DNA of 64,000 bases, from the NCBI GenBank assembly GCA_013396915.1, contig VWZL01005037.1, forward strand, positions 727,140 to 791,139, written 5' to 3'. Under the pieces are notes generated by a model. That model was not told the DNA's origin and made no database searches. It saw nothing but the letters and a program-made list of their open reading frames with translations. The translations under genes and the position numbers were made by a program. This document shows positions 24,301 to 36,808 of the stretch, one piece after another. Position 1 is the stretch's first letter; every line of letters begins with the position of its first letter. The DNA comes from Stercorarius parasiticus (lineage: Eukaryota; Chordata; Aves; Charadriiformes; Stercorariidae).

Positions 24301-25807
24301 CTATGTAGAAAAATACTCTGCATCTACTTGGTGGTGCTGATGTCTGTGAACGCTGTGGGCTCAAGCTGCTGTGTCCTAAGAACAGATCCCAATCTCTCAC
24401 ATAATTATTGCCTCGTGTATCTACTGTTTCCATAGCACTACTGTGGCATTGTAACAACATTTTAGGAGGACTTTCAGAGGGCTTTAAGAATATGAGAGTC
24501 CAAGCTGCAAACAAAAAAAATACTTCGGGATTTGCAGAAGCATTTAATATCACTTATGAACGATACCACTACAATGCCAGGAGATGGAGGAAAGTGGGAA
24601 TGTGAAATCCCCTCAAAAGAGTTTACAAAAAAAAACCCCTATTCTTAAAATTGGAAGGTTTTAATTTTTTTTGCAGAATTTGGTTCCAAAGCAAAAGAAA
24701 AGTATGTTCCTGATGTTTTTTTAAATGTTTCCCACATTTATGAGGATAAATTCCAGAAACTGGCCTGGAAGAATACCTCAGAAAAGTTCCATAAATGTTT
24801 GTTATAATAATGGCAATGATAATAAGTAAGTTTCTTTGTTTGTTTGATAAGTACTGACAATATGTTCACGGAGAACTTGACTTGGCTGCGTTTACTTCTT
24901 TTGTGTTTACTTTTTGCAAATGTTCTTTTGGATTATTATTCTCACAGGAATGTTTGCTGAAATGTTCATTTCAAAGAGGATATTAGAGGACATTCTCAAA
25001 TTGTAAATTTTGAACTCATAAATATTAGAGCCATTCCAGAAGATTGATTTACCCATGAATTATGTTTATCTTCTTAAGACACACAAAGAATGTTTTATCC
25101 AATCAAAATTAACACAAGTAAAACCACCAGATTTTGTCAGCAATGAGCTGCTTGAATGTAATCAACGAAGAAGATATTTTCTTAATACACATGTAGTGAT
25201 TCCTATCAACTAATGGACATAGGTGATAGATATTATAAGCAATTCACTACTGATCTGTTAAGGTTCCTGATGGCCTCCCTCTACAGAGTATATGATTCTG
25301 TTGCAGTCTTAACTAGAGAGAAGTTAATTTCACAAATTGATCTTTTTTTTCTTTTTTTCTTTTGTGCTTATGGTGCTCATAAAAAGAAATCCTTGATAAG
25401 TAGGGTCAATGGCCATAATACACCATTCTTAATCTCCTTGTGCAAAACATGGTTCATTCATGTAGCAAACAGCAGTAACTTGCAGCTTTTTTCCTCCTGG
25501 GGCCCTGTGTTCTGACAGCAAAAAATGTCAAGACTCCTCTCTCTTCTATCCATCATGAAAAGTTGGGTGGTCTTCTCCCCTCTATGTTTACTTGTATGCC
25601 ATCCCTGCACTGGGACTGCTGTGCTTGGTGATTGTTCCATGCTCATCAGCAGCCTATGCCTTGTGTCTAGTTCTAATGGACTTGGTGAGCAAGAACTTCA
25701 CTGGAGTTTCAATGTTACAGCCCTTAACCACATAACCACAGGGAGTGAGCTTGTGGACTGCTCTGGAAAAGCCAGCACACATCCTTTTCCACCCAAAAAT
25801 GTGGGAG

Positions 25808-25832
25808 AAACAAACAAACAAACAGACAAAAA
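25808..25832 (+). repeat. (AAAC)n microsatellite
   Basis: There are about four AAAC units and one variant GACAAAAACC. It is simple sequence of the same type as that at 28550. Confidence 0.85.
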
Positions 25833-25866
25833 CCTGCAGAGCTAAGCAAATGAAAACTTTCAAACA

Positions 25867-25896
25867 GGAAAAAAAAAAAGAAAAAAAGAAAAAAGG
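25867..25896 (+). repeat. A-rich (AAAAAAG)n tract
   Basis: A runs of 5-11 are broken by single G residues. It lies 35 bases downstream of the AAAC repeat, and the two together form one A-rich island. Confidence 0.85.
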
Positions 25897-28439
25897 CTAC
25901 ATAAGTTGCTTTCCATTTTTAGATTGTGGTAATTTGTTATGATGTTTATTTAAATGCATTTTAAAAAACCAAAATGAAGCAAAGCTTAAAAGCGTAAATA
26001 AAATAACCTGCCCACAAATATGAGCAAGAACATTTATCAGAAAACAGATGGTCTCTTATACGCAGAACTAAACACCTCTAGAAACATAACAATCCATTTA
26101 TCTTGATGAATGCATCCTCTAGCAGACATCTGAAACGGCAGCAGCAACAGTGTACCTGCGGGTCTGGAAAACACATTTCCGTGAAGACAGATGACGTAGG
26201 AATAAGTTCTGGATTTCAATTTTTTACATGTAGAGCAGGAATATTATGGTAAATCTTTCCTTCTCCTGATCTGATCTTCAGGGAGAAAAGCTTTCTTTCT
26301 CTCCTAGTCCTGAGGTTTAATGGCATCAAATTTAACTCCAGAGCACAATTTAAGCAACTGCATAACTTTTAAAGTAATATCTATTTGCATTAGCTTCCAC
26401 TGGGTCACCTGGAAATTGGTCCTGGGTCCTTTATAGGCCTTTTGTAACAAAGAATCTCTAAGAAATCGAATTATCAGGCTTTTCACCTCCCTTTGTATCA
26501 CTGAAGAAATTTAATAACAAAGTTTTAGTAATGGTCAATAATGAACTGAAAATGAATTGTTTACGGTGTAGTATTCATATAAAAAAAAAATCCTATGCTC
26601 TCTCCACTGAGAAATGATTAGCCAGAGCAAAGTCTTTTTCAAAGATTTCTCAAAGACATAGACAATTCCTCTTGACCAGAAAATTCTGAAAAATAACAGA
26701 GCAACATATAAATTGACAATTGAGCATTGAGCATACCTAAGCACTTAACAGTGTTCTCGTAGCATTGAGACGGTCTCATAAATAGATACAGATCAACTTG
26801 TATATTTATATTTAGTCCGAACTTAGAAGGAAATGGTCATGGAAATATGACAAGAAAGCTTTTGGGCAGTAAGGAAAAATGTTTCCAGAGATGTCAACAA
26901 ATCAGCATTTGTTGCATACTCGATTTATAGCATTTATAGCATACTGGATCCCAAGATAGTTTCTCAGGCTCTCCTTGTCAATGCATACAGTGGTTTCCAT
27001 AGGAGGAGCTTACACCGCAATGTAAACAATGCATAGGAAAGGTCTAATCAAGTTATCTTCCTAAGCACTTACACTAGCTCATGAATTAAGTTGGTGAAAA
27101 CTTGGTCTGGCATTTTAAAGATACGATAATTCAGGTCTGTCACAGGATAATCTCTTCTGTTGTCAGAAACAGTGATGTTACTTTTCTGTCATCAGATTAC
27201 TGATATGGCAAGACTCACTTTTCCCCAGGCAGTTAGAAAATGGGAAGAACTGTGAGAGCTGGAATGTAGGTGGGAACTCTGGGGATTTGTAATGCATTAT
27301 TATAAATTGCTTTGCTATTTATGTAGATTTAAATAATAAAATATATCCATAAGCCTTCTTATCAGCTGCATTAAATATGTTTTCAAAGAAAGAACTAAGC
27401 CAACCTGCATTTAAAAATCCTCTCTACCTTTCCATCATATCATCACTGTGGGATTTGCATTTCTCCATACAATCTCCGTAAGCTCTAACAGTGAGTGCAG
27501 GGGGACCCAAAGTGGGTTATTTTGAGCCAACGAAGGGTATCTGTTGTAGGAGCTTGAGACCTTACCCCGGATAAGGCAAGACTTGCCAGCTGTCTCTGGT
27601 TTATTATGAGCAATTCATCTTGAGTGCCTTTTTCTACTATCACCAAGGCAGATCAGGACAGGAAAAGAGGCAATATATCAGGTAGAGGGTCCCAGGATAC
27701 TAATGATTTTTCAGGATGCTAACACCTTAAATTCTAGCCTAAGACCAGTAAGCAAATCATGAAGATCCATTTAAGATAATTTATTAGGTATGTGAAAGGA
27801 ACATGGAGAAAAAGGAGAGATGCTTTTCGTACATACTGACCAATTCATTAATTGCCTTTCATAATGCATTATCTTTAATCAAGTGTGACTGCAAAATGTT
27901 TTCTCAGAAAGCTTATATTTACATGTGTAAATATAATACACGCAAGACACTGACCAGAGGATAGCTCTTCATCGCTAGCTCAGGGCTAGGTAGAAGTGTT
28001 AAAAAAAACCTGTTTTGAATTAGTTCTACCAAAAATGTCTCTACCTTAGTTTTTTAAAATGTAGCTGGGATAACATAAATACTGAAAAACATTGTCTATT
28101 TTCTTGCCAAAACAAATTATTTTCTATAAAATTTTGATTTATGCCCTTCTTAATCACTTTTTCCTATCCGAGCTGTTACTTACAGTTAACTGTCTCATCT
28201 ACCGTGGATGTGGCCCGACAGTTTATTTCACAGCCATCTCTCTTAAGCAGACAAGACATAAGAAAGAAACCTCTCTATCCCTCATGTGCAAAATTTTGTT
28301 TTGGAAAGAAGCTTTAAGAAGTTTTTTAAAGGTCAATTAATCAATCAGGGAAAAGTAAAAATGTTATTTGACTCAGAAGCCTCGCCACACCACTCAAATA
28401 ATGAATGATGAATACCCAGCCTTTGAGTGAATTCTTGCA

Positions 28440-28615
28440 ATCAACAGTCCATGACTAATCGATCGGCTGACATTTTCACACAGTTCCAGAAGTGATCAAA
28501 TTTTGTAAATATCACGGATTGTTGTTGGAAAAAATCGTGCACGGAGGATAAAAAAACAAACAAACAAACCCACAAAAAAACCCCAAACAAACAAAATAGG
28601 GGATCAAAATTTGCC
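28440..28615. other. Unique DNA leading into the CpG patch
   Basis: The segment contains the A-rich AAAC/CCCC microsatellite at 28550-28597 and otherwise complex sequence. No gene is seen. Confidence 0.5.
28550..28597 (+). repeat. (AAAC)n / A-rich microsatellite
   Basis: AAAC units are interrupted by CCC and A runs. It abuts the CpG-rich patch that follows. Confidence 0.85.
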
Positions 28616-28815
28616 TGGAAACTGTTAATTGGCAGTTGCGCGCCCGGGTGTGGGCGCAGCCATATGCAGGGAGAAGGCGCCACCTATAGATCTGCCAACC
28701 CTGCTCTCGCCCTGGGATGAAAGGTTACCAGTTTGGCTGGTAAAAGGTGGCCGGGAGCGTGAAAAGATTGCACTCACAACCGTGCAACGCTGTTGGCCGA
28801 ACGTTAGCTGTGTAT
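28616..28815. promoter_or_regulatory. CpG-rich patch (candidate promoter or enhancer core)
   Basis: About a dozen CpGs fall within 180 bases, including GCGCGCCCGGG at 28638-28648, unlike the CpG-poor flanks. It lacks an obvious TATA box or a coding exon downstream. The patch continues directly into a complex, regulatory-looking segment. It could be the start of an unannotated noncoding transcript or an unmethylated enhancer core. Confidence 0.4.
28677..28690 (-). promoter_or_regulatory. Possible weak CTCF-type site
   Basis: GCGCCACCTATAGA fits the reverse complement of the CTCF core consensus at about 11 of 14 positions, including the whole GCGCCACCT half. The second half is poor. Motif match only. 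Confidence 0.25.
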
Positions 28816-29420
28816 GATATCAGCAGCATACGCATTACATGAATTAAGACCTGGCAGATACCTCAGAAAGCAGGTTATTCATGCTTATTCATCTGGTTGT
28901 AGAGGTCGTTTCTGAATCACTCCTGAGCAAACTTACAAGGAACAGCCTGGTTAGCAGAGTGGTAAATAATTAAGAGAGCAGTTAAACAGTGATCAGGATT
29001 GCTTGATGACCTAGGCTTTGTAGAGAAACTGCAGTTTAAGGTTATGCAAAAGTTATTCATCAAGAACAAAGGGTGAAAAACACAGCGTGTGCTGGAAAGC
29101 AGAAGACCCTATAAAGAATTAACATGAAATAGAAAAGCAATTCTGTGGCAAAAGTAGTCGATATTGCCCGTGATTAAACAGGAGCATGCAAACAGGAAAG
29201 TTTTTTTTTAATCCATGGAGCCAGTCTGAGACAGGAAATTATGCAAGTTTAAGTGCACAACAGGATGTTTAAAAACTCGAGAACGAGAAGAAAAAAGTCA
29301 CAGAAATTATTCAAGCCTTTGAGTAAATGCCTGGAACTTTGTCTCTTCGTCTGCTTAGTTTATCAAAAAGAAGTTTGAAAGCTGATTTGATTGCAGCATC
29401 ATGTACTTTCCAGAGCTAAA
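28816..29420. promoter_or_regulatory. Candidate regulatory element with POU1F1-type octamers
   Basis: The complex sequence carries three exact TTATTCAT words (28875-28882, 28885-28892, 29053-29060), each fitting the published Pit-1/POU1F1 consensus WTATYCAT. The first two are one helical turn apart. Homeodomain cores (AAATAATTAAG near 28964) and AAGAACAAAGG (SOX/TCF-like, about 29064) lie among them. There is no coding frame. Function is inferred from clustering only. Confidence 0.35.
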
Positions 29421-30611
29421 CAAGCTCTTTTGAGCGAGAAGAGTGAAGAAAGAACTAGTGGTGGAAATCTTATGTGAGGATAATTCAGATTAGAAATTAC
29501 AGATATTTTTATTTTTTCATTTCTTCTTTTTCCCTTTTTTTAAAATTTTTTTAAATATATCTGTGTTGGTAATTATCCACTGGAAATGAATAACAAAGGA
29601 AGGGGTCTATTCTCCAGTTTCTGACATCTTGAAGTAAGGACATTTTACTGAAGACAAGATTTAGCGACATACAACCGGTTTTTAAGAAGCCAGAATGTGG
29701 TGTACAAAATGTTACTTGATAATCTTGCCAGTTACTTCTAACTTTGAAATGCACCGACCAAAATACCGAGTTTCAACCCTGAGCTCTCTTGCCACATTCC
29801 CAGCTTCATCATCAGTTGAAAATCTACGTAGCAATCAGTAAGTCAGACTTATGTGTGCCCTTGTTAGACTCAAGATAGACTAATTTACTATGAAAGCAAC
29901 TTTGTCCTGATGTCCTGTTACATCTGCAGGCTACTGCAAACACTTCTGTTCGATTCACCGTCACGGGCAGGCCTGTTCCCAGAGGTGGCTTCAGATACGG
30001 CTCGCCATTCACCTTCTTATTTAATATACATGAACCAGTTTCAGTCTTAAAATCAGGTGCCTGTGTTAGCGTGTTTAACATGAGCTTATCTGAGCTGTGA
30101 CCTATGTGATTTATCTGAGGTATGAAAAACATTTTTCTCTCTAAAAGATCGCTTGAAAATTCAAAGGTAATCACTGTACAGCCTCTGGAGACCACCAGCC
30201 AGTGAGATTGTCCAAGATAAAAAAGGAAAAAGAACAGAAGGTGTCTAGGTGACATCTCCTTTGTTTTGGTTTAATATGCTTACTAACTCACACCAAAGAC
30301 GGTCACAGTGAGCAAAATTTTTAAAAGTGTTTCTAGTACTGGGAGAGTTATTTGAACATAAGGTTAGTGACTAAGTTTGTAAGGATGCTGGCACCATGCC
30401 CTCCTAGGGGAAATGCCAATGAAATCAGGCCATAACAGACCCAGCATGCATTGTTTTCTTTTGTTTGGTTTGTTTTTTTTACAAACCAGCACAGAAACCT
30501 TCCGAACACATCCTCAGCCAATATAAAGAAAGAAAGATATTACTGATAATGAGCTACATAAGTTCTTTTATTTCCCTCTTGAGTTGGTTTGGATATCTTG
30601 AAGGCAGTCAG

Positions 30612-30647
30612 TTTGGTATTTTACCAAATTGATCTTCTTCTGATCAA
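30612..30647. repeat. Two adjacent small palindromes
   Basis: TTTGGTA (30612-30618) pairs with TACCAAA (30622-30628), and directly after it TTGATC (30629-30634) pairs with GATCAA (30642-30647). Back-to-back stems of 7 and 6 bp could be chance in AT-rich DNA. Confidence 0.4.
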
Positions 30648-31790
30648 TGACCAAAATATATTACTTAGAAATCAAATATTTGGCATAAATATTATTGCTA
30701 TTATTGTAGAGAAGAAATAAAATATTTTTTAAAAGTAAAGTTCATTATTTGAAGAGGAGAGGGGAGCTTTGGGCAAATAGAAATCTGAACTTTTTAATCC
30801 AAAGCCATTATGGTTTTGTATTTTTTTTCATAATCTTTTCATTAGCATTTCTCTCAGTTTCTAGGCAATCAAGAAGGATTAGAATTTTTTTAAATTAATT
30901 CCTTTTTGTGTTGAAATAGTGGTTGAGTATGAGCAATACTTAACACTGCATTCCTAGTCCAATTTTTCAATAAGCATATTATCTGTGGAACAAAAGTTGT
31001 ATATGGAAAGAACAAAAATATATTTTAAAAGCAAAGCAGTATGCAGTCATACACTTTCATAACTCCAGGAGAAACCTTTAATTTCAGTTTGTACCTGCCA
31101 TTTTTTTCATTGTAAAGTTTGTCACCCCACTGCAGTATCTCTAGTGCTTAACTTGTCTCCAAACACATTAATATCTTTTTGTGTTGTAGGTTTCCTTCAG
31201 TCATTCGTATCCTCCAGCTACAGGGTATGTGTTATCAAAAATCCTAAGGCTTGATGTTATGCTGAGCCTTAGATGTGGAAAATAATCAAATATTAACCTG
31301 TTAGTTTCATGAAGAACAGCTTCCAATTTCGAAGCTCTATCTGAATCACTATGATTAAAAAATAAAGAAACAAAAAAACTCTGTCACTAACATCGTTCCT
31401 GTAATCAGTGTGGTAATCTCCTGGAAAGGGCTGTATACTTGCATTTTTTGCAGGGTATCTCATCTCAGTTTTATTGAAATATGATTATTGATTTCATATT
31501 TTTACTGTTTCTTTTGCAGTTTACAGGTGTATACTTTTGTCTTTTTAATCCCTGGCTAGCTTCCAGAGGCCAATTTGCAGCATCAGATTGTTTGGAAATG
31601 TGTATGAAGAACAGTTTATTTCTGTAATACTATCTGAAGTTCACCCTATAATATGCTTCAGAGAAACAGAATATGGGTTATGGATTAATTACTTAGAAAT
31701 GAAACAAAAGCTGGGTCTTAGGTAGCTATTCTGAGACAAGGGATCTAGCTCTTAAAAAATCAAGCAGAAGATATGAATGAAAATTATTTG

Positions 31791-31820
31791 AAACCAAACC
31801 AAACCAAAACAAAACAAACC
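31791..31820 (+). repeat. (AAACC)n / (AAAAC)n microsatellite
   Basis: The order of AAACC units followed by AAAAC units is the same as in the tract at 4459. Confidence 0.85.
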
Positions 31821-34493
31821 AGATTGTACCTAGAGTTTGCAAGTAGAATCACTTTCTAGTAATCTTTCATTACCTGGGGTAACTTTTTAAAGTATTGATC
31901 CACAGCATCAGATGACGGGTTAGAATTGGGAACTTCTACCAGTGAATAGCTGTAACTGTAACTCTCTGCATTCCTGAAAGCTACTACAGTAGTTGAATAC
32001 AACAATTATTTTCTTTTTGACATTTTCTACTCATTTCAGAATTATTTTCCATTTTATATACATATAGGGAATTTCTCCCAAAGCAGTAGCATCTCTGTAT
32101 AAAATGAAATAAGAAAAAATCCCAGAAGCTTCACCTCTGTCTACTGGAAGGTCATACTCATTTTTTCCTCTGTAGGAAAAGAAAATGAAATCAATCTGGT
32201 AAATATCTATAGGCGGCCATCAAAAAGAAAAGTGGCTCCTCTGTTCTAAGAGAAAAGGGAAGTAAATTCAAGTCTGACAAAGTTGTCACTAGCCAGAACC
32301 TGCCAGTCCTGCTTATTTTTAAATCAAACAGGCAGTGGTAATGAGGTGATATGAGTCTCAGGAAACAAAATCAAACAGCAAAAGCTACATCTTAGAAAAC
32401 ATTCTTAGTTAGCCTGGTGGTCTATAAGGGTGCAGAAAAGCAGACCTTTCTGTTTTCAAGACCTTGAAAAGTTTATCTCTTACCAAGAGTAAAAACCTTT
32501 GTCACTTCCCATTGAAGTCAGTGGAAGGATTCATGCTGTTTACAGTGGGAAATAGCATGCCCAGGAGAAGAGTAAATATCCTGGGTAGGTCTTTCAGAAA
32601 TGCTCCCTAGGGCCATACCTGTTATCACATTCAAATTGATTAACAACCTGAAATTCCCTTCTTTTTTTTTTTTCAGAACTTTTTACTGAAGCCAAAATGT
32701 TTTTAATGTCTGTAATTTTATGCCTCCCTATTTAGAAACCGTGTTTTTTTTGAAGTGTGAACATGCATATGTAAACTTTCTTCTAACTGTGTATATACTG
32801 TAAATCTCATTGGAACTAGGTGATTTTTTTTTTATCATCTAAAAATTGTCTTTTTTCATAAATGTTTATGGACATTAATAGTTAACAATGATATTAAATC
32901 AGCATTTAAAAGAGGTTTTCAGTAAAAATCTGGATGAACATTACAGTAGTATATTCATGACGTTTTTTGAAAGAAACCATAGAAAAAAAGTCATGAGTTA
33001 ATCTGTTTCATTTCTGTAAATGAAAATAACTTGGCATTACATCAGTATCTGCCCAAGTCTACTGCTCAGCATGTTTTACAAATATTGCACACGTTTATTA
33101 ATCAATGGATATCTCTTACACCTTGCCCAACTCAAGTCACCTTCATTCACACTGAGGTGATATTCCTTATGGGACCAGTCCCCCTGGGCAAGGGCACACT
33201 CGTATGTACAGTAAACTGGTCATGCCATGGTTATGTGATCTGTTTTCATAGTATGTTTGCTGTGATCACTCTCCTGATTTGAACTGAGTTGTACTAGACA
33301 GAGCAGCAAAAGTCTCCAAGGAGTTGTCTAGACACCTGAAGCAATAACTGGAAGGCAAGGGCACATGAGCTTTTATTTACTGAAAGATACTGTTTAAAGA
33401 TTTTTGAGAAAAGCAGTTTTAAAAACCCTGAGAGGTAATATTCCAGAAAGCGAGACGGCTCGGAGGCTTAATTCTGCTCCCACTTGCACAGAGTGTAGCT
33501 CTGAATTAAATGGTGTTATGTTAGTGAAAAAGATAGGTTTAAGATCATAATCAGGGAAAAGTCATATGAGAACAAGTGGAGTATTTTTTCTTAAATTTCT
33601 AGATTTCTAGATTAACATTAAAGTAAAGAACACATGAATAATTCGAGAACTTCTTTCAAGCTTTGAGATTGTTTAATCCTTTGTTTATATAATTCTTGTA
33701 CAGTTAATTAGTTTGTAGTTAAATAAAACATTATCTCATAGGCATTGAAATGTAGTCTATCTTTTCCTGGAGCACAACCATTTGATATAAAAGAGAAAAG
33801 AGCTTAAAAAAAATGCAATAATATCAGAGGAATCGCTTCTGGTTCAGGACTTTTTACTCTTGGTGATAGGTTCTCTTTGAAGTGATTTTGCTTTGGTATT
33901 TGTGCTTAAGCATAAAAATAGCCTCTCATCAAAAAGGGTTAAAGTCTCTGTATTAAAATTCCTGTATTAAAATCACAGCCTAATCACTCTCACAAAATTA
34001 ATTACAAAGAGGAACTGAGCGTTGTGTTCATACTGATGGGTGAGTAAAGCCAAACAATAACTTCTTCCTTTTTTCCTTAACCAAAGCTCATCGAAAGACT
34101 TCAGAGTGTCTAAATACATGCAGAAGGAATCAGTAACCCAGAGGCAGACTAGAATGCACTTCTTGCTTTCCACAGGATTTCTCTTCTGCAACAGCATCCC
34201 AAGATATATAATACCAACCCTCAGCCATGCATGTTGCTTCTAAAGCGTGGTTTGGAAATGGTCATATAATCGAATACAGCATGAATTGTTTTTCATCCTG
34301 GAAGATTGCAGGCTGGTCTTACACCAGTTGAAAATGTCTCAAAACGAGCAAACAGGTTAGTGATTTCATTATTTTCCCTTTCCACCACTGAAATTTGGTG
34401 GGTAAGTATGACTATTTTAAGTAGTGCTCTAGACTTACACCTACTTGCTGAAGTGTAATACCGCAATTTTTTTCAACCGCGATTGGTAAATAG

Positions 34494-34531
34494 TAATGAA
34501 ATAATAATGAAATAATAATGAAATAATGAAA
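34494..34531 (+). repeat. 11-bp tandem repeat, three perfect copies
   Basis: TAATGAAATAA is repeated exactly at 34494-34504, 34505-34515 and 34516-34526, with a partial fourth copy. Perfect identity suggests recent or ongoing slippage. Confidence 0.9.
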
Positions 34532-35780
34532 ATGCTATTTTCCAGTGAGTCCAAGAAAAAAGAACATAATAAAAATGTATCAAGCAAGAGAATGCTAAAA
34601 GGAACAGATATATCAGATGAAAACCCTCTGCCAACGTAGTTTAGTATTCATACCCTGCCAAGATGTCAGTAGTTGGAAGGAAAAAGATGCATCAGCTTTC
34701 AGAACATGTGTGAGTAGGGTTGTTCAGGTGAATAAGATTTGATTCAAAATCTTTCAGGTGACAAAGATGACCTTTGCACCCCCTGGAAAGCACAACAGTT
34801 TTGTGGGAAATAATAAGACGTTCAAGAAATTGTGTGCTTGAGGAACTGCTCCCAGTTTTACTTATACCAGTAATATAATGCCCAACTTTTTTGACTTGGT
34901 GGAATTAGTCCTTCCTGACATAAATGGGGGCCAGCCCAAGATTGTCCATTATGTACAAGACAAGGATAAATAAGCCAGGTTGTGAACAGGGTAGCCCCAA
35001 CACCGTAGAGGATTTCAGTACACCCCTCAAATAACAAAGCCATAACCAATGTATGCAGTAAAGGAAATGTCCTCCAACTGTGCAGCCTGCAAAATTTTTT
35101 TGAGGATCTCAACCCACATCCTGGCTAGACAACCTTAAAGATGAGTGAAAAATTTTACTTTTATGCAGAATAACATAACAAGTTCAAACACAAAACAGTA
35201 CAAAGGGACATACACTTAAGTAATGCATGGTAGAAATAATCTCTGTGTAACCCATCAGACTTAATGAGGCAAGGAAGAACAGATTCAAAGAATAAAATCT
35301 ATGCTTTTTTCTAACTGATGATGGGAACTTATATGGAGAGTCTCACTACCTTGAGTCAATTCAGAATTTTATATTATTTTATATATATTTTATAGCAATA
35401 ATTGAACTGTTCATACTTGCATACACATCCAGACCAAAATTTGCATGGGAATTTCTTTCTAGTGGGATTTTCACACCCAAGTTAGGTGTCAAACTTTAAT
35501 TATAACGTGCCTGGTGGGAACAGAACCCTTAAAGATGTAATTGAAGGGAGGTAGCTAAATGAGGTGTTTAAGCCACTCAGAGAATAGCGAAGGAAAGTCA
35601 GATAAAGCAAAAATTTGGGTAATGGAGGAAGAGGTTTAGATGTAGAAGTAGCTGCTGTTATTGCTTCTGATGACGAACCAGAGCAAGATACCTCTTCTTT
35701 GAGATCTGTGTTTGTAAGCAGGCTTCGGGAGCTAGATATTGAAGACACATCGACTATCTAAGATATAGCTATAGCTACAA

Positions 35781-35798
35781 CCCCTCCCTCCCTCCCCC
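35781..35798 (+). repeat. (CCCT)n short microsatellite
   Basis: About four CCCT/CCCTC units make a C-rich island in AT-rich DNA. Confidence 0.8.
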
Positions 35799-36780
35799 GC
35801 AGATTTCTCCAGCATTTACGCCTCTGTTTCCCCACTCACTCTGTTACCTATTGCTGCTACCCCACTATGTCCTTGTTCTTAGTTTGGGGATATATAATAC
35901 ATATAGGGTGTGCTTTGAGGACCCTGGTTTGGAGGGGTGTGCGTATTGCTAAACTTAACCTAACAATCTCATCTCATAAGGTTTAAATGGATTTTCACTT
36001 GAACTAGGGGCTTAAGCAGCTTGCTAGTAGGGGACAACAATTATTTTAAAACATTAGTCTAAACCTTAATGATATTTTTTGATTGGAGTTATCCAAAATT
36101 TGCTTTAAATTTTTGTTTCATGATACTGTTCAAGACTCAACGGATTTTCTTGGCTTAAGGGCATGAGGAGAGGTCAACATCAGATAGTTTCTCATCAGTG
36201 CTACTGAAGAATTTATCTCATTTTAGTATAGATCCTTATGGCCTTGAGCCAGGGAACATCTATGCATAAGGAAGGATCTCATGTTTAACCCACAAATATC
36301 TCATACAGAATCAATTTATTTAATTCAAATCATTTCACCTCTCTGCTTTTTAAATACATTATATATTATTTTGCCAAATGCACCTTAAAATTACTTAAAC
36401 ACTCACATTTTGATTATTTCTCTTATCTATGGACTTTTCTACAGCATTCTTCAAGTAGTTGGAGCCTCATTTTTCCCCACAGCACATGTGTAAGTTTGGG
36501 TAGGGTGTTTATTATTCTGATTCTTTTTGTTATGAGCACAGTCTCAACTGAGGGCAAGGGGAGACCAGCTGACCTTCCCAAGGTCACATGCAGAAGTTTA
36601 TATCCACCAGCTACTAAAGCATCTAAAATTCCCACTTCACTGCCTTATCAGAACACTACCCTTTTATTCCTCAAAAGGTATTCCCTAGTTTACTAAAATT
36701 CCTATCTTGGAGGAGACAATTTGTTTTAACTCATAGCTCACCTTTTCACTCAAGACTTACTTATGTGTATTATATTACAC

Positions 36781-36808
36781 AATAATATCAATAATGATAA
36801 TAATAATG
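36781..36808 (+). repeat. (AAT)n imperfect microsatellite
   Basis: AAT units are interrupted by ATC and GAT. It is simple sequence. Confidence 0.75.

Larger units (their letters stand above)
21341..28439. other. AT-rich unique DNA, no gene seen
   Basis: Nothing in 7 kb is recognisable as a gene or repeat family apart from A-rich simple repeats at 25.8-25.9 kb. Frames at 24005 and 25525 begin with hydrophobic runs that mimic signal peptides, but they arise from T-rich DNA and have no recognisable domain. 27480-27640 contains a more complex stretch (CCCCGGATAAGGCAAGACTT and neighbours) that might be a decayed LTR, unproven. Confidence 0.55.

Noticed and set aside
25525..25845. 106-codon plus-strand frame with a secretory-looking start
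   Set aside because: No domain or conserved cysteine pattern is recognisable, and an opposing minus-strand frame overlaps it.
27480..27640. Possible decayed LTR
   Set aside because: The composition is unusual, but no termini, target duplication or recognised family could be found by eye.
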